This document shows positions 43,011 to 53,098 of a stretch of DNA of 64,000 bases, in pieces (positions within the stretch are counted from its first letter, which is position 1; every line of letters starts with the position of its first letter). Where the stretch lies: assembly GCF_026013365.1 (NCBI RefSeq), contig NZ_JAPDOE010000001.1, positions 558,001 through 622,000 on the forward strand, in the 5' to 3' direction. Below the pieces are notes generated by a model that was given only the letters and a program-made list of their open reading frames with translations, was not told the origin of the DNA and did no database searches. Source of the stretch: Paenibacillus sp. LS1 (lineage in GTDB: Bacteria; Bacillota; Bacilli; Paenibacillales; Paenibacillaceae). Both the position numbers and the translations under genes were made by a program.

Positions 43011-43347
43011 GAAGAAGTCTACTAGCGCTGCTGTAATAAGGTATGCAAAGGGAAAGCTCCCGACAGACCCACAATACGCGCTGTAGGATAACGCGATCTT
43101 TGATGAGCGGACAAATGGGCGGGGTGATGAAATGAAGGATGGGCGAGACCAATCCGGCACCTCAGTGGAGTAACGGTTATAGGATTCGATTATCTTAACA
43201 ATCGACTTAGAGATTCTACTTTAGACGAAAGAATGAACGTCATTTTCGCTGGATCGGTCAAAGGTATTTCGTAAAAGAAACTATACTTACCGGTTTAAGA
43301 GAATTAAACCCCTAATGGATATGATCACATATATACAGGAGGTTATA
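43011..43347. other. Non-coding interval before the giant SLH enzyme gene
   Basis: There is no gene, terminator or repeat that I can support in this 337-base stretch. It presumably holds the promoter of the downstream gene, whose AGGAGG site is at 43337-43342. Confidence 0.5.
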
Positions 43348-46300
43348 ATGACAATGATTTCGAAGAAGTGGAAGCCGCTCATGATCGCGCTGCTCCTGGC
43401 ATTTTCAAGTCTGCCGCTGCAGGTTAACGCTTTGCCTGAGGCAGCGACGGCTGCGGTAAAGACCGGTATCTCCAATGCCAGCCTGTCGGCCAGAGTCGGC
43501 GACTTAGGTCAGATTGAGGAGCTCTATATCAACAACAATCCTACCAATAAACAGGGGAAGCCAATCAATTTCGTCCTGCCTAACACTACATCGCCGCAGA
43601 ATGGTACCCAGCACCAATGGATGGGGGAACTGATCTTCTCTTACCGTACGGGTGCCAATGGACAATTCCCTGATAACAGGGACGGCTTTGTAGAAGTTGA
43701 TACCAATAAAACATTGGCTGCCGGGGGATCTACACAAGTCTCGACCATTAATCCGGATAACCGCTATATGAACAAGACCGCATCAGCAGACGGCAAGAAG
43801 GTAGAAGTCAACTTTATTGGACAGAACCTGAATTCTACAGACCAGCGGGTAATGAAGGGCTTCGATGTGAAATCCGTTTTTGATATGCAGACCGATGATG
43901 GTTCAATGCTTTGGGAAATTACGGTGAAGAACAAAAGCAATCAGTATATCGAATTCGGGGATATCGGCTTGCCGATGCCTTGGAATAACAAATATCAGAC
44001 CTTATCCGATACCTATGATGACCGTGTGACGGTGCATAATTTCGCAGGTGCTGACAGTGGATATTCTTATGCCATCCGCACCAGTGGTGAGGGGAACTTC
44101 ATGCTCTTCACTCCGGTGCCGGAGAGCGGCGCTCGAATCGAGTATGTGGATTATTGGATGCATGAAGCAGGAGAGCGACGTGCTGCAGATACCTTTAAGA
44201 ACTGGACAGGAGACAGTGGTGGCTGGTATCCAGGGCTGAACGTGCTCTATATTCACTCCAAAGAAATCCAGAAAACGGGACGCGGATACTTCACTGATGC
44301 TTCCAGCCTCGTTCTAGGACCGGATGAGTCCAAGACGTATAAGTTCAAATTCTCAGCAGTCCGAGGAGGAGACAACACGCCGCAGGAAAGTACCCAAAGC
44401 CCAAATAACAGTTCGACCTCGATGGAAGACCGTGAAGCCAATCTGCGGTCCATCCTATATAAATCAGGCATGATTGATGCCGTAGCGGTGCCGGGCTTCC
44501 AGACTGCAATCAATATGCCTGTCAAGCTAGACCTGCACTATGACGACAATATCGTTGATGTACAATCCATCGATATTCAAAATGTGGCAGAGAATGATCC
44601 GTTTGATGAAGCGCATATTCCGGATATCAAGCCTGGGAAGAGCAGAAAGGAAATGGTTGACAACTCGCGGGCCGGACGTGGACTGTCTGACGGGAACCCT
44701 GGCTACAACGAGTCGGTTGAGTTTGTGGAGACCAAGATCGTAAATGGTGAACAGCATCACATCTATTCGCTTCAGTTTGATTCAATCGGCAATAACAGCG
44801 TGCGTATCGAATATAAGCTGAAGGACGGCAACGAATGGGTGGATAAATTCACTCAATTTGAATTCAATGTTCTAGCCGAGCTGGATGCAATCTCGGATGC
44901 CCATTCCGAATTCATGGTCCAGAAAACACAGGATAAGAACCCGGAAAGTCCGACTTATGGTAACTATTTCGACTGGTATCTTACAAGTGGCATCGATCTC
45001 AATACAAGCCATTGGGGGGATGACTGGAGCCATGATAACATCAACTTCATGACGATGAAGAACTATCTGGCTCCAAGTCCCGATGAAATTCGCTCTATCG
45101 AGACATACCTGATCGATTTCATGTGGGAACGATACATGAAGAATACGCAGGATAGCTACATCGTTGCGAACTGGCTGAAAGATTCTGGAGCGTACACCGA
45201 CAAAGATAAGCCTTATACACGTACGTTCTCCGAAATCATGGAAGCTACCGGATTTTTCAACATGTACCGGATTCAGAAGGCTTATCCTAATCTGATCGAG
45301 TACCGGGAATCGCCTCAGTTTTATCTGGAGAAAGCTTATAACATCTACTATAAGCGTGTTTCCACCGGGGCCATCGGATTCTATGGCGAGCAGCAAATCC
45401 CGCATATGATTGAAGCACTGAAGGAAGAGGGGATGCTGAACGAGTCAGCCAATCTGCAGAAAAAGTTCGCCCTCGACAAGGGACGGAATATGACTAGAGC
45501 CACTTATCCTTACGGGTCGGAATTTGAATATGACAATACTGGCGAAGAAGGGGCTTATGCAGCAGCGAAAGCACTGCGCACGTACTATCCAGCAGACGCA
45601 CTTACAGGTGCAGCTGAGAAAAGTATGGAAATGGCCGATTGGAAAACACGTGCCATGCGTGGTATTCAGCCTACCTGGTTCCATTATTCCGTGCCCGTTT
45701 TCCGCGGCGGTGAAGGCTGGTGGAATTTCCAATATACTGCGTCTCTAGCAGGATACATTATGGATGACTGGTTAAGGTATGAGAATGATGGCAGATCGGT
45801 GGAGCAGAAGGCCATTGCACAGCAGCGAAATTATGCCGCGAAGATTTCGAACTTCAATGCCGTCAATATGGGACAGATTTCGGCTAATTCAGTTGGCAGT
45901 ACCTCTTGGAGATATTCGATGTATAAGGGAGGTACAGGTACGAAGGACGTATACGATGGCGGCTCACGCGTCATGAGTAACGGCTGGAATGATTTTTCGG
46001 GCGAATCGGAAGAAGGCCTCTATGGTTCCCTTCTCAGCATCAGTTCCGATATTGTCACAGATCCGATATTCGGGCTCTTTGGTTATGGAGCGCTGGTGAG
46101 TGACCAAGGAGACAGCTACAACATTACGCCGAAAGACGGTTTCGGCAAACGAATCAATCTGATCGATGAGAAAATCTATTTGGAGCTGGAAAGTGATAAA
46201 GTAGAAAGCGCGCAAATTCAAAAAGATGGTAAGGGTTTTACACTTCAGCTCCTGAATCCATCAGGGAAAGAGCATACTTCACGGATTTTGTTCGATGGAG

Positions 46301-49300
46301 TGGGGATGGAGAATGGCTACTATACCATGAAGCTGGATGGTGCAGCTGCCGGACAGTTCTATGTTCAGAACAATGAAGGCGTTGCCATGTTTCAGATGGG
46401 TAGCGTGCAGCGTGCTGAATTGATCATTGAAAAGTCAGCCGGCGGCGAAAATGAAGCTCCGCAAATTACTGTAGAGCTGGCGACACAACATCCACAGGCG
46501 TTGATTCCATTTATGCTGAATGGGATTGTAACCGATGATGGCGCGCCTGAAGGGACTCTGTCTTATCAATGGGAAGTGGTCAGCGCTCCGGAAGGCGGCA
46601 AGCTAACCTTTACTCATCCGAAAGCAAGCATTACACAGGCTACGGGTACCAAAGCAGGTTCGTATACAGTTAAGCTTAGCGCAAGTGATGGACAACTGAT
46701 TGGCTCCAGCCAAATCATCTTCGAGCTGGCTTCCCCGCCGGATAAACAGCCTCCGGCAATTGGCCAAGTGATTGCGGTTCAGGATGTTTCCAATAACAGT
46801 ATCGTAGTATTGTCCGGGGAGGCCATTCCTGACCCTGTGCATAGCGAGGCAGAAGAACCCCAGTTGAAGTATACTTGGGCCGTCAAGCAAAAGCCTGAAG
46901 GTTCAGCGGACATTTCATTTGTGGATGGTGACAAAGCAGCAGGCTATGCTCGTGTAAGTACGGCAGGCACCTACACGTTTACCTTCAGTGCGGCAGACGG
47001 AGATAAGAAGACCAGCAAGGATATAACGATAGAGATCAAGGAAGATACCGTTGACGTTTACCGGGCATTAAGCGTAGTGACCAAGAAGGATATTGAACCA
47101 GAACTTCCTAGAAAAATCTATATTTTGTTAGAGGAAGGGTATCTAGAGCAGGAAATCACTTGGGATGCTATTGATCCAAGAAGCTATGCTAGTGTAGGCC
47201 AATTTGAAGCCAGAGGAACGGTCAATGGAAGTGCTTTGGAGGTATGGGCTAGCGTACATGTCGTGAATACTGAGCTGCAAAATGCGGCGCTGACAGCCAA
47301 GGCTTCCGCTAGCTTCTCTGGTGGCGACGGATATCCGGAAGCGATGAATAACGGCATTGAACCTAAAAGCTCGGCAGATTTCTCTCCGAACCGAGGTGCC
47401 CCCAACAGTGCTTGGCATAACTGGGGTAGAGAAGGAGATCCAGCATGGGTGACGTATGAATGGGATCAGCCATTCCTGGCCTCATCCATGGATGTATATG
47501 TATTTCAAGACAACGGCGGGAACTTCCGTCCGAAGGATATGCAGCTTATGCTTCGCGGCGAAGATGGGAAATGGTATACCCCTCGGGACATAAAGGGATT
47601 GGGCAATGAACTTAATAAATACAATACAACGACCTTTGAGCCAGCCTATATTACAGGTGTTCGTATGGACATGAAACCTTCCGTTAATGGCAGTGGTATT
47701 CTGGAATGGAAGGTATACGGCTATACCGGAGCGGTAGATAAGACAGAACTGATCAAGGTCTATAACTATGTAAATACATTAAATGCTTCGAACCTTGCAG
47801 ATCCAGGTCTTGCGCCAATCGAAGCGGCGAAGACGGAAGCATCTGCTGTGATCAAGAATATAAATGCCACAGACGAGGAAATTGCCCTGGCGCTCGAAAA
47901 GTTGCTGACGGATTTGCGTCTGCTGAGTCCGAATGACGGTAATATGGCTTTCCTCGCGAATGCTTCTTCCAGCTTCACCTCACCTTGGGAGAGTCTGGCG
48001 GCAGTGAATGATGGAAGGAAGGATAGCAACAACATTTTGCATTGGGGAACCTGGGGTCATGAAGGCGCAGAGGAGTGGGTGCAATATGAATGGCCGCAGG
48101 GTACATCTATCCAGAGTTTGAATTTGGTGCTGTGGTCAGATGGCGGCGGAATCAAGCCGCCTACCCAAATTGTATATTCCTACATCCCGGCGGATAGTGC
48201 AACTGATGAATGGGTAACAGCAGGAAAGGTTACGGAGGGAATCAAAGTGGTTGAACATACTCCAGCGGAATCCTCCAATCCTTACACGTTTGACTCGGTG
48301 CTGAATGTAAAGGCAGTGCGGGTTACCCTGACCAAACAATCGCGGGCAGGCGATAACGGTGTAGGCCTATGGGAATGGGAAGTTCACCAGGCCATACCCA
48401 ATCCTGATCGTGAGGCTCCAGTAACACCGGCCGGTGTGGCACCGTCCATTCCTGATGGAGATGACGGCAAATTGATCGGTGTGACAACAGAAATGGAGTA
48501 TAAGAATGAAGGCGAAGAAGAATATATTGCAATTGCAGGAATTGAGGTCACAGGTCTCACCGCCGGTAAATATTATGTCCGGTATATGAAGAACGGTTCG
48601 CTGAGCGCCAGCCTGGATAAAGAAGTCGTTATTCCGGAAGGGCAGACTCAGGAGCAGGCTTCACCCGATGCGAGTGGGTGGGTAATCTCACACGCCAATT
48701 CGGATACCGGCTTAAAAGGCATAATTGAGGGCTTGGATGATACGATGGAATACCGGAAGCTGGGCGAAGAGGACTACACGCCTGTTACAGGTTCAAGTAT
48801 CAACGATCTGGAGCCTGGCAGCTATCAGATCCGGTATGCAGCCACAGACAGCCTAAAGGCAAGTCCGCCGGTAACCGTGGACATTCGCAATGAAGCCAAG
48901 GCAGACAGAGAGGCACCAACAGCGGAAGGACTCGTCATTACACCGCCTACAGCGGCAGGCGAGAATGATGGCAGAATTGAAAATGTGACTGTCGATATGG
49001 AGTACCGAAAGGCGGATCAAGGTGGTTACATGCCGGTTAGTGGATCCAGTATTGAAGGCCTTGAGGCCGGCAGCTACGAGCTTCGGTACGCCGGGACGGA
49101 TATGAGCAATCCAAGTCCTGCTATCCTGATCGTTGTGCCTGACGGAACCAAGCAGGAGCAAAGTCCGCCGTCCAGTGCAGAGGTCAAGGCTGTAAATGTC
49201 AGTGCAGCCGGGGCAAAGGATGGTAAGATCACTGGTGTAAGTCCTGTAATGGAATATCGGCAAGTAGGAGTGAACGCTGGCAGCTGGAATGCGATCACAG

Positions 49301-50664
49301 GCACAGAGGTTACAGCTCTTGGTAACGGACTCTACGAAGTAAGATATAAAGAAACGACAACTCAATATGCGAGCCAATCCCTTACTGTCGCTATCAGCAA
49401 TCCAGCAATCAATCCGAAGCCTACGGAAACACCGCCGTCAACGGATGCTCCTGTGTCAGTGACCACACCTTCACCGGCTCCTGAAAACATCAAAGTCGAA
49501 GGAAATTGGATTAAAATTGTGGCACCGAAGACGGATACCAAAACTGGTAAAGCTAAAGGTGCACCCATCCGTCAGGAAGACCTTAATAAGGCTCTGGAGC
49601 ATGTAAAAGCGAATAGCAGTAATATTAAAACAATCATGGTGCACATTCCGAAAGCAGAGGGAGCCAAATCCTATGCGGTTGAGCTTCCTGCAGCTGCACT
49701 AACCGCAGCGCATGCCAACATCAAGATTGAGATTAACACGGAATTTGGAACCGTTGCAGTACCTTCTAATTTGCTGAAGTATGTATCAGGTGCCAAAAAT
49801 GTGGAACTTTCACTGAGCCAGCTAAATACTATAAAGCTTCATTCAGATGTAAAATCAGTGATAGCCAGCAGACCTGTTATTGTATTCGCTGTGCAATTAG
49901 ATGGAGAAGAAATGGCAACCTTGAATGCACCGGCTGAAATCAGACTGCATTATACTCCTGATGTTGAAGAATTGGCCAATTCCAAATACCTTACAGTTTC
50001 GTACGTGGCTGCAAACAGTACATTTGTTCAGCTACTGAACGGCAAATACAACAGTACTCTACAAGCCATGATTTTCCCAGCGGCAAACACAGGTCAATAT
50101 GCCGTTGTTTATACGAAGAAATTCTTCAATGATGTCATCAAGGATTCGTGGTACACACCAGCGGTTGAAACAATGGCGTCCAAAGGAATCATCGACGGGA
50201 CATCAGCAACAAGCTTTAGTCCCGGGCAAAAGGTCACAAGAGGTGAGTATCTAGCTTGGTTGGTAAGGACACTGGATCTCCAAGCAGAGTTTAACACTAC
50301 TTTCAGTGATATGAAGCAAACAGACCTCTATTATGAGGAAATCGGAATCGCCAAAGCACTTGGGATCGCCCTGGGCACGAACGGCAGCTTCTATCCGGGA
50401 ACGGAAATTACTAGACAAGATTTAGCTGTGCTGACCATGCGGGCTTTGCGGGCAGTGAGCAAAACCGAGCAGACCCCTTCAGCTGAGGATCTCAAGAGAT
50501 TTACAGATGCGGCAAATGTAGCAAAGTACGCAGTTGATGACATGGCTGCAATGGTTACAATGGGTTTCATAAACGGGCGAAGCAATGTCATCTTGAGTCC
50601 TGGCGGAACGACAACCAGAGCAGAAGCTGCTCAAGTTCTGTATAAGATTTTCTTGCAGCTATAA
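43348..50664 (+). CDS. Giant SLH-anchored multidomain carbohydrate-active protein (DUF5695-like)
   Basis: A 2438-residue secreted protein, the largest here. In order: signal peptide to about 30 (LMIALLLAFSSLPLQVNA); a beta-sandwich (about 40-350; INFVLPNTTSPQNGTQHQWM) and an alpha/alpha-barrel region (about 500-900; GEEGAYAAAKALRTYYPA, VFRGGEGWWNFQYTASLAGY), together resembling DUF5695 proteins; two PKD/Ig-like domains (about 1035-1230); a Big_4-like domain (about 1235-1305); a discoidin domain (about 1310-1460); a FIVAR-like helix pair (about 1465-1530); a second discoidin (about 1535-1685); four repeats of about 83 residues (about 1690-2010); a Pro/Thr linker; and three SLH repeats (about 2255-2435). 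AGGAGGT precedes ATG 43348. Next to GH43/GH127, it is probably a wall-bound enzyme acting on arabinose-rich plant glycans. The activity is unproven and the DUF name is from memory. Confidence 0.82.
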   Translation: MTMISKKWKPLMIALLLAFSSLPLQVNALPEAATAAVKTGISNASLSARVGDLGQIEELYINNNPTNKQGKPINFVLPNTTSPQNGTQHQWMGELIFSYRTGANGQFPDNRDGFVEVDTNKTLAAGGSTQVSTINPDNRYMNKTASADGKKVEVNFIGQNLNSTDQRVMKGFDVKSVFDMQTDDGSMLWEITVKNKSNQYIEFGDIGLPMPWNNKYQTLSDTYDDRVTVHNFAGADSGYSYAIRTSGEGNFMLFTPVPESGARIEYVDYWMHEAGERRAADTFKNWTGDSGGWYPGLNVLYIHSKEIQKTGRGYFTDASSLVLGPDESKTYKFKFSAVRGGDNTPQESTQSPNNSSTSMEDREANLRSILYKSGMIDAVAVPGFQTAINMPVKLDLHYDDNIVDVQSIDIQNVAENDPFDEAHIPDIKPGKSRKEMVDNSRAGRGLSDGNPGYNESVEFVETKIVNGEQHHIYSLQFDSIGNNSVRIEYKLKDGNEWVDKFTQFEFNVLAELDAISDAHSEFMVQKTQDKNPESPTYGNYFDWYLTSGIDLNTSHWGDDWSHDNINFMTMKNYLAPSPDEIRSIETYLIDFMWERYMKNTQDSYIVANWLKDSGAYTDKDKPYTRTFSEIMEATGFFNMYRIQKAYPNLIEYRESPQFYLEKAYNIYYKRVSTGAIGFYGEQQIPHMIEALKEEGMLNESANLQKKFALDKGRNMTRATYPYGSEFEYDNTGEEGAYAAAKALRTYYPADALTGAAEKSMEMADWKTRAMRGIQPTWFHYSVPVFRGGEGWWNFQYTASLAGYIMDDWLRYENDGRSVEQKAIAQQRNYAAKISNFNAVNMGQISANSVGSTSWRYSMYKGGTGTKDVYDGGSRVMSNGWNDFSGESEEGLYGSLLSISSDIVTDPIFGLFGYGALVSDQGDSYNITPKDGFGKRINLIDEKIYLELESDKVESAQIQKDGKGFTLQLLNPSGKEHTSRILFDGVGMENGYYTMKLDGAAAGQFYVQNNEGVAMFQMGSVQRAELIIEKSAGGENEAPQITVELATQHPQALIPFMLNGIVTDDGAPEGTLSYQWEVVSAPEGGKLTFTHPKASITQATGTKAGSYTVKLSASDGQLIGSSQIIFELASPPDKQPPAIGQVIAVQDVSNNSIVVLSGEAIPDPVHSEAEEPQLKYTWAVKQKPEGSADISFVDGDKAAGYARVSTAGTYTFTFSAADGDKKTSKDITIEIKEDTVDVYRALSVVTKKDIEPELPRKIYILLEEGYLEQEITWDAIDPRSYASVGQFEARGTVNGSALEVWASVHVVNTELQNAALTAKASASFSGGDGYPEAMNNGIEPKSSADFSPNRGAPNSAWHNWGREGDPAWVTYEWDQPFLASSMDVYVFQDNGGNFRPKDMQLMLRGEDGKWYTPRDIKGLGNELNKYNTTTFEPAYITGVRMDMKPSVNGSGILEWKVYGYTGAVDKTELIKVYNYVNTLNASNLADPGLAPIEAAKTEASAVIKNINATDEEIALALEKLLTDLRLLSPNDGNMAFLANASSSFTSPWESLAAVNDGRKDSNNILHWGTWGHEGAEEWVQYEWPQGTSIQSLNLVLWSDGGGIKPPTQIVYSYIPADSATDEWVTAGKVTEGIKVVEHTPAESSNPYTFDSVLNVKAVRVTLTKQSRAGDNGVGLWEWEVHQAIPNPDREAPVTPAGVAPSIPDGDDGKLIGVTTEMEYKNEGEEEYIAIAGIEVTGLTAGKYYVRYMKNGSLSASLDKEVVIPEGQTQEQASPDASGWVISHANSDTGLKGIIEGLDDTMEYRKLGEEDYTPVTGSSINDLEPGSYQIRYAATDSLKASPPVTVDIRNEAKADREAPTAEGLVITPPTAAGENDGRIENVTVDMEYRKADQGGYMPVSGSSIEGLEAGSYELRYAGTDMSNPSPAILIVVPDGTKQEQSPPSSAEVKAVNVSAAGAKDGKITGVSPVMEYRQVGVNAGSWNAITGTEVTALGNGLYEVRYKETTTQYASQSLTVAISNPAINPKPTETPPSTDAPVSVTTPSPAPENIKVEGNWIKIVAPKTDTKTGKAKGAPIRQEDLNKALEHVKANSSNIKTIMVHIPKAEGAKSYAVELPAAALTAAHANIKIEINTEFGTVAVPSNLLKYVSGAKNVELSLSQLNTIKLHSDVKSVIASRPVIVFAVQLDGEEMATLNAPAEIRLHYTPDVEELANSKYLTVSYVAANSTFVQLLNGKYNSTLQAMIFPAANTGQYAVVYTKKFFNDVIKDSWYTPAVETMASKGIIDGTSATSFSPGQKVTRGEYLAWLVRTLDLQAEFNTTFSDMKQTDLYYEEIGIAKALGIALGTNGSFYPGTEITRQDLAVLTMRALRAVSKTEQTPSAEDLKRFTDAANVAKYAVDDMAAMVTMGFINGRSNVILSPGGTTTRAEAAQVLYKIFLQL

Positions 50665-50669
50665 TTAAA

Positions 50670-50714
50670 GAAACCGACCTTGATCCTGTTTTATGCAGGA
50701 CCAAGGTCGGTTTC
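50670..50714. terminator. Terminator between convergent genes
   Basis: AAACCGACCTTG-TCCTG pairs with CAGGA-CAAGGTCGGTTT around a seven-base loop. A/T-rich flanks on both sides suit termination of the SLH enzyme gene and possibly of the MFS gene. Confidence 0.88.
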
Positions 50715-50813
50715 CGTTTAAGGGAATGCTTCAAGCATGATGCTGTGCCAATGTTAATTACCCCATACCTAGAAAAGCTCAAAAACCTAAATTATCCCGT
50801 TGAATCGGCGTAG

Positions 50814-52022
50814 TTAAGTTGAAATTTGCGGTTCATCTACAGGCTGTCGTCCACTTACAACAAGCATAATTACAGCAACAATGATAAGTATAAAGCAGAA
50901 GATAAATGAGTATCGGTAACCCACAATGCTGGCTACTCCACCACCAACAAGACTACCAATCAGCCTGCCGATAGTGGATGAATTCGAATAGAGTGTGGAA
51001 GCATATCCCGGCATACTAGGCAGCAGGTCCTGAATGTAGCTAATTCCAATCGCAGAAATGACCGCGACAAAAACAGCGAGCAAAATTTGTGCTGCAAGCA
51101 TTTGCCACATCTCGTTTGAGATAAGGATAACGAAATAATAAGCTCCTCCAAAAATAGCCCCGCAAAACACCAAGATTCGGTTACTATACTTTGCACTAAG
51201 TAGACCGAGTACAATCATAAAGGGAATTTCCAGCGCAGCACATATACTGCTGACTAAACCGACATGACTTGTCGTTCCCCCAAGATTGTTTGTAATAAAG
51301 AGAGCCGTGTTTATGCTGCTCATCCAATGAGCCGTATACATGAGTACCATAATGAGAAAAGGAATTAGAATATCCCGGTTTTGAGCCAGTCTGAAACTTT
51401 TTATATTCGCTTCAGCATTACTGCTCTTCATTTCTGTGTTTGATTTGAGAAACAGGAAAACAAGCAGAGCTACGAGCAGGAAAGCTCCGATCGTTCCCAA
51501 AAAAATCCCCTTAAATCCAATAGCAGTGAGTAATAAAGTGCCGATTAACGGACCTGTAATAAAGCCGAGAGAGAAAGCAGAACGCAAGGTAGAATTAGCA
51601 AACGCACGCTCCGTAAAATGACTCTTTATCACTGCTTCTCTAGAAATAGCGAACAACTGGGGCATCCCTGGTGCACCAAGGGCAGTAAACACAGTCATGT
51701 AAATGAACAACATCGGAAAATCTTGAATGAACAAGTATCCACTAAAGGCCAAGACATTAGAGAGAGTAGAGAAAAGATAAACGCTCTTCCGATTCAAGCC
51801 AAGGTCAGAACGTCTCCCGATTAGCGTGCTGATCCATATTCCTGCAATTAGTGTAACGGCTAGATAAAGACCAAACATTCCAATAGATACGCCAAGCTGT
51901 TCCGTGAAATAAATAGATAAAAAGGGGGTGCTGAGTGAAATGCCCATTCCCTGTAATGCCATACACATAAAGAGTAAAGCATACGAAGGAATAGAAAATA
52001 AGCTGATGAATCGATTGATCAT
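50814..52022 (-). CDS. MFS transporter, sugar-efflux (SetA-like) type
   Basis: A 402-residue, 12-helix major facilitator. After helix 2 it has the loop STLIGRRSDLGLNRK (a variant of GxxxDRxGRR). GAPGMPQLFAISREAV and RSAFSLGFITGPLIGTLL are typical of sugar-efflux members. The start ATG is at 52022, with GAGGAG about 13 bases upstream. It faces the arabinan locus tail to tail and is probably not part of that operon. The substrate could be a sugar or a drug-like glycoside. Confidence 0.87.
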   Translation of the reverse strand: MINRFISLFSIPSYALLFMCMALQGMGISLSTPFLSIYFTEQLGVSIGMFGLYLAVTLIAGIWISTLIGRRSDLGLNRKSVYLFSTLSNVLAFSGYLFIQDFPMLFIYMTVFTALGAPGMPQLFAISREAVIKSHFTERAFANSTLRSAFSLGFITGPLIGTLLLTAIGFKGIFLGTIGAFLLVALLVFLFLKSNTEMKSSNAEANIKSFRLAQNRDILIPFLIMVLMYTAHWMSSINTALFITNNLGGTTSHVGLVSSICAALEIPFMIVLGLLSAKYSNRILVFCGAIFGGAYYFVILISNEMWQMLAAQILLAVFVAVISAIGISYIQDLLPSMPGYASTLYSNSSTIGRLIGSLVGGGVASIVGYRYSFIFCFILIIVAVIMLVVSGRQPVDEPQIST

Positions 52023-52244
52023 AGTGTAAAATTACTCCTCAGAATTTGTTGTTGTGTAATCACCATTAAATGCTCACATTCATGGCTGAATAGAATCAAT
52101 CGTACATCTTTATTATGTACTAAATGACAACACAAACAATATAACATTCGTGCCAAATGCTTGCTTAAACCTACCATAGACTCGTGTGACTATACAGTAA
52201 ATTAAAGGCAGGATCACACCTTTGGAGTTCTATATATACGATTC

Positions 52245-52280
52245 AAAACAAGAGATCTGATTTTCTAGATCTCTTGTTTT
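52245..52280 (+). terminator. Orphan strong terminator
   Basis: AAAACAAGAGATCT and AGATCTCTTGTTTT are a perfect 14-bp inverted pair with an eight-base loop and trailing T-run. No gene on the plus strand ends here: the interval back to 52022 has no reading frame. It therefore marks either a lost gene or a short non-coding transcript. Confidence 0.75.
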
Positions 52281-52288
52281 TTGCTAAT

Positions 52289-52378
52289 GTGTCCGACATG
52301 GACGATGAGTTCGCGGTGAATGTCCGCTACAGGATTGGCAGTAGGAACTGGTTATCCAAGGGCAAGGATATCCGTTGA
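52289..52378 (+). pseudogene. Coding-like fragment, family unknown
   Basis: The frame reads VSDMDDEFAVNVRYRIGS then RNWLSKGKDIR and a stop. It looks like the end of a protein but has no start or ribosome site, and I recognise no family. Confidence 0.3.
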
Positions 52379-52409
52379 GAGGCGAAATCAGAAGATAATC
52401 TTATTTAGC

Positions 52410-52476
52410 ATATTAAACCATATAAAATGTAAGAAAAGACGGGTTCTATAATTTCTTATAGACACATTTATCCATA
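52410..52476. repeat. Dispersed intergenic repeat, copy 2
   Basis: It has the same ends as 6196-6262 (ATATTAAACCATATAAAATG and ATAGACACATTTATCCATA) and the same overall length; the middle differs. Confidence 0.55.
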
Positions 52477-52562
52477 CAAAGAATCAAAGTAATTCATCCG
52501 ATTTCCGATTAGATGTATACCTCGGAAGGATTATCTCCAATCAGCTTTAATTTTGTTTTATA

Positions 52563-52667
52563 AATTCCACAGATGCGAACTCCCCAGCGCTTGGACCGCA
52601 AGTTGCACTGCTTAGTGACGATATGCTGTCCTTCCAGGGCAAGCCTGCCGAGATATCGATTTCATAG
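52563..52667 (+). pseudogene. Second coding-like fragment, family unknown
   Basis: One frame reads NSTDANSPALGPQVALLSDD then MLSFQGKPAEISIS and a stop, with protein-like composition but no start signals. It may come from the same lost gene region as 52289-52378. Confidence 0.3.
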
Positions 52668-52708
52668 TGAAGATTTTTATAGTTCTACAGTTAATAAGAG
52701 GGATTTAT

Positions 52709-52767
52709 ACCAAACTAAAATGAAGACTGACTATTATAAGGTAGCCAGTCTTCATTTTTAGTTTGGT
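52709..52767. repeat. Long near-perfect inverted repeat
   Basis: ACCAAACTAAAATGAAGACTG (52709-52729) pairs with CAGTCTTCATTTTTAGTTTGGT (52746-52767, one extra T). The stem is 21 bp with a 16-base loop. It has no adjacent gene and could be a terminator of a lost gene or a miniature mobile element. Confidence 0.7.
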
Positions 52768-52850
52768 GAGCGATTGAGCGGTTGCATATTATATTGGCGA
52801 CTGTTCAAATGAGTATTGGATCATTTATATTTAAATGCTTACAAGACACG

Positions 52851-52945
52851 TACCAAACACCTTTAGCTATTGTAAATTAAGCTAACGGGAAACGTTAGCT
52901 CAATAAAACAAAAAAAGCAGCCGATCATTGTGATTGGTTGCGTTA
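52851..52945 (+). repeat. 95-bp dispersed duplication, copy 2
   Basis: A near-identical copy of 34161-34255. Here the phosphatase codons at its left end are stranded, with no gene before them. Another repeat core, TTCAACTAACGGATAGG, follows immediately at 52948. Confidence 0.92.
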
Positions 52946-53098
52946 TTCAACTAACGGATAGGATACTTTCAAGATTAGACGCGGTGAACCACACTAAAAG
53001 TATCGACGAGTTTATCGTTGTTAGCAACTATTAAGCAGGATAAATACAGTTTCTGGGTCGAATTTGGTTGGCGGTAAGTTAGAATGGGGGGATAAAAT

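Noticed and set aside
42777-43160. Minus-strand 127-residue frame over the end of the GH127 gene
   Set aside because: It overlaps a well-supported coding region, has no ribosome site and no family resemblance.
52709-52767. Inverted repeat considered as an insertion-sequence end
   Set aside because: There is no partner copy or transposase in the window and no target-site duplication was seen, so only 'inverted repeat' is claimed.
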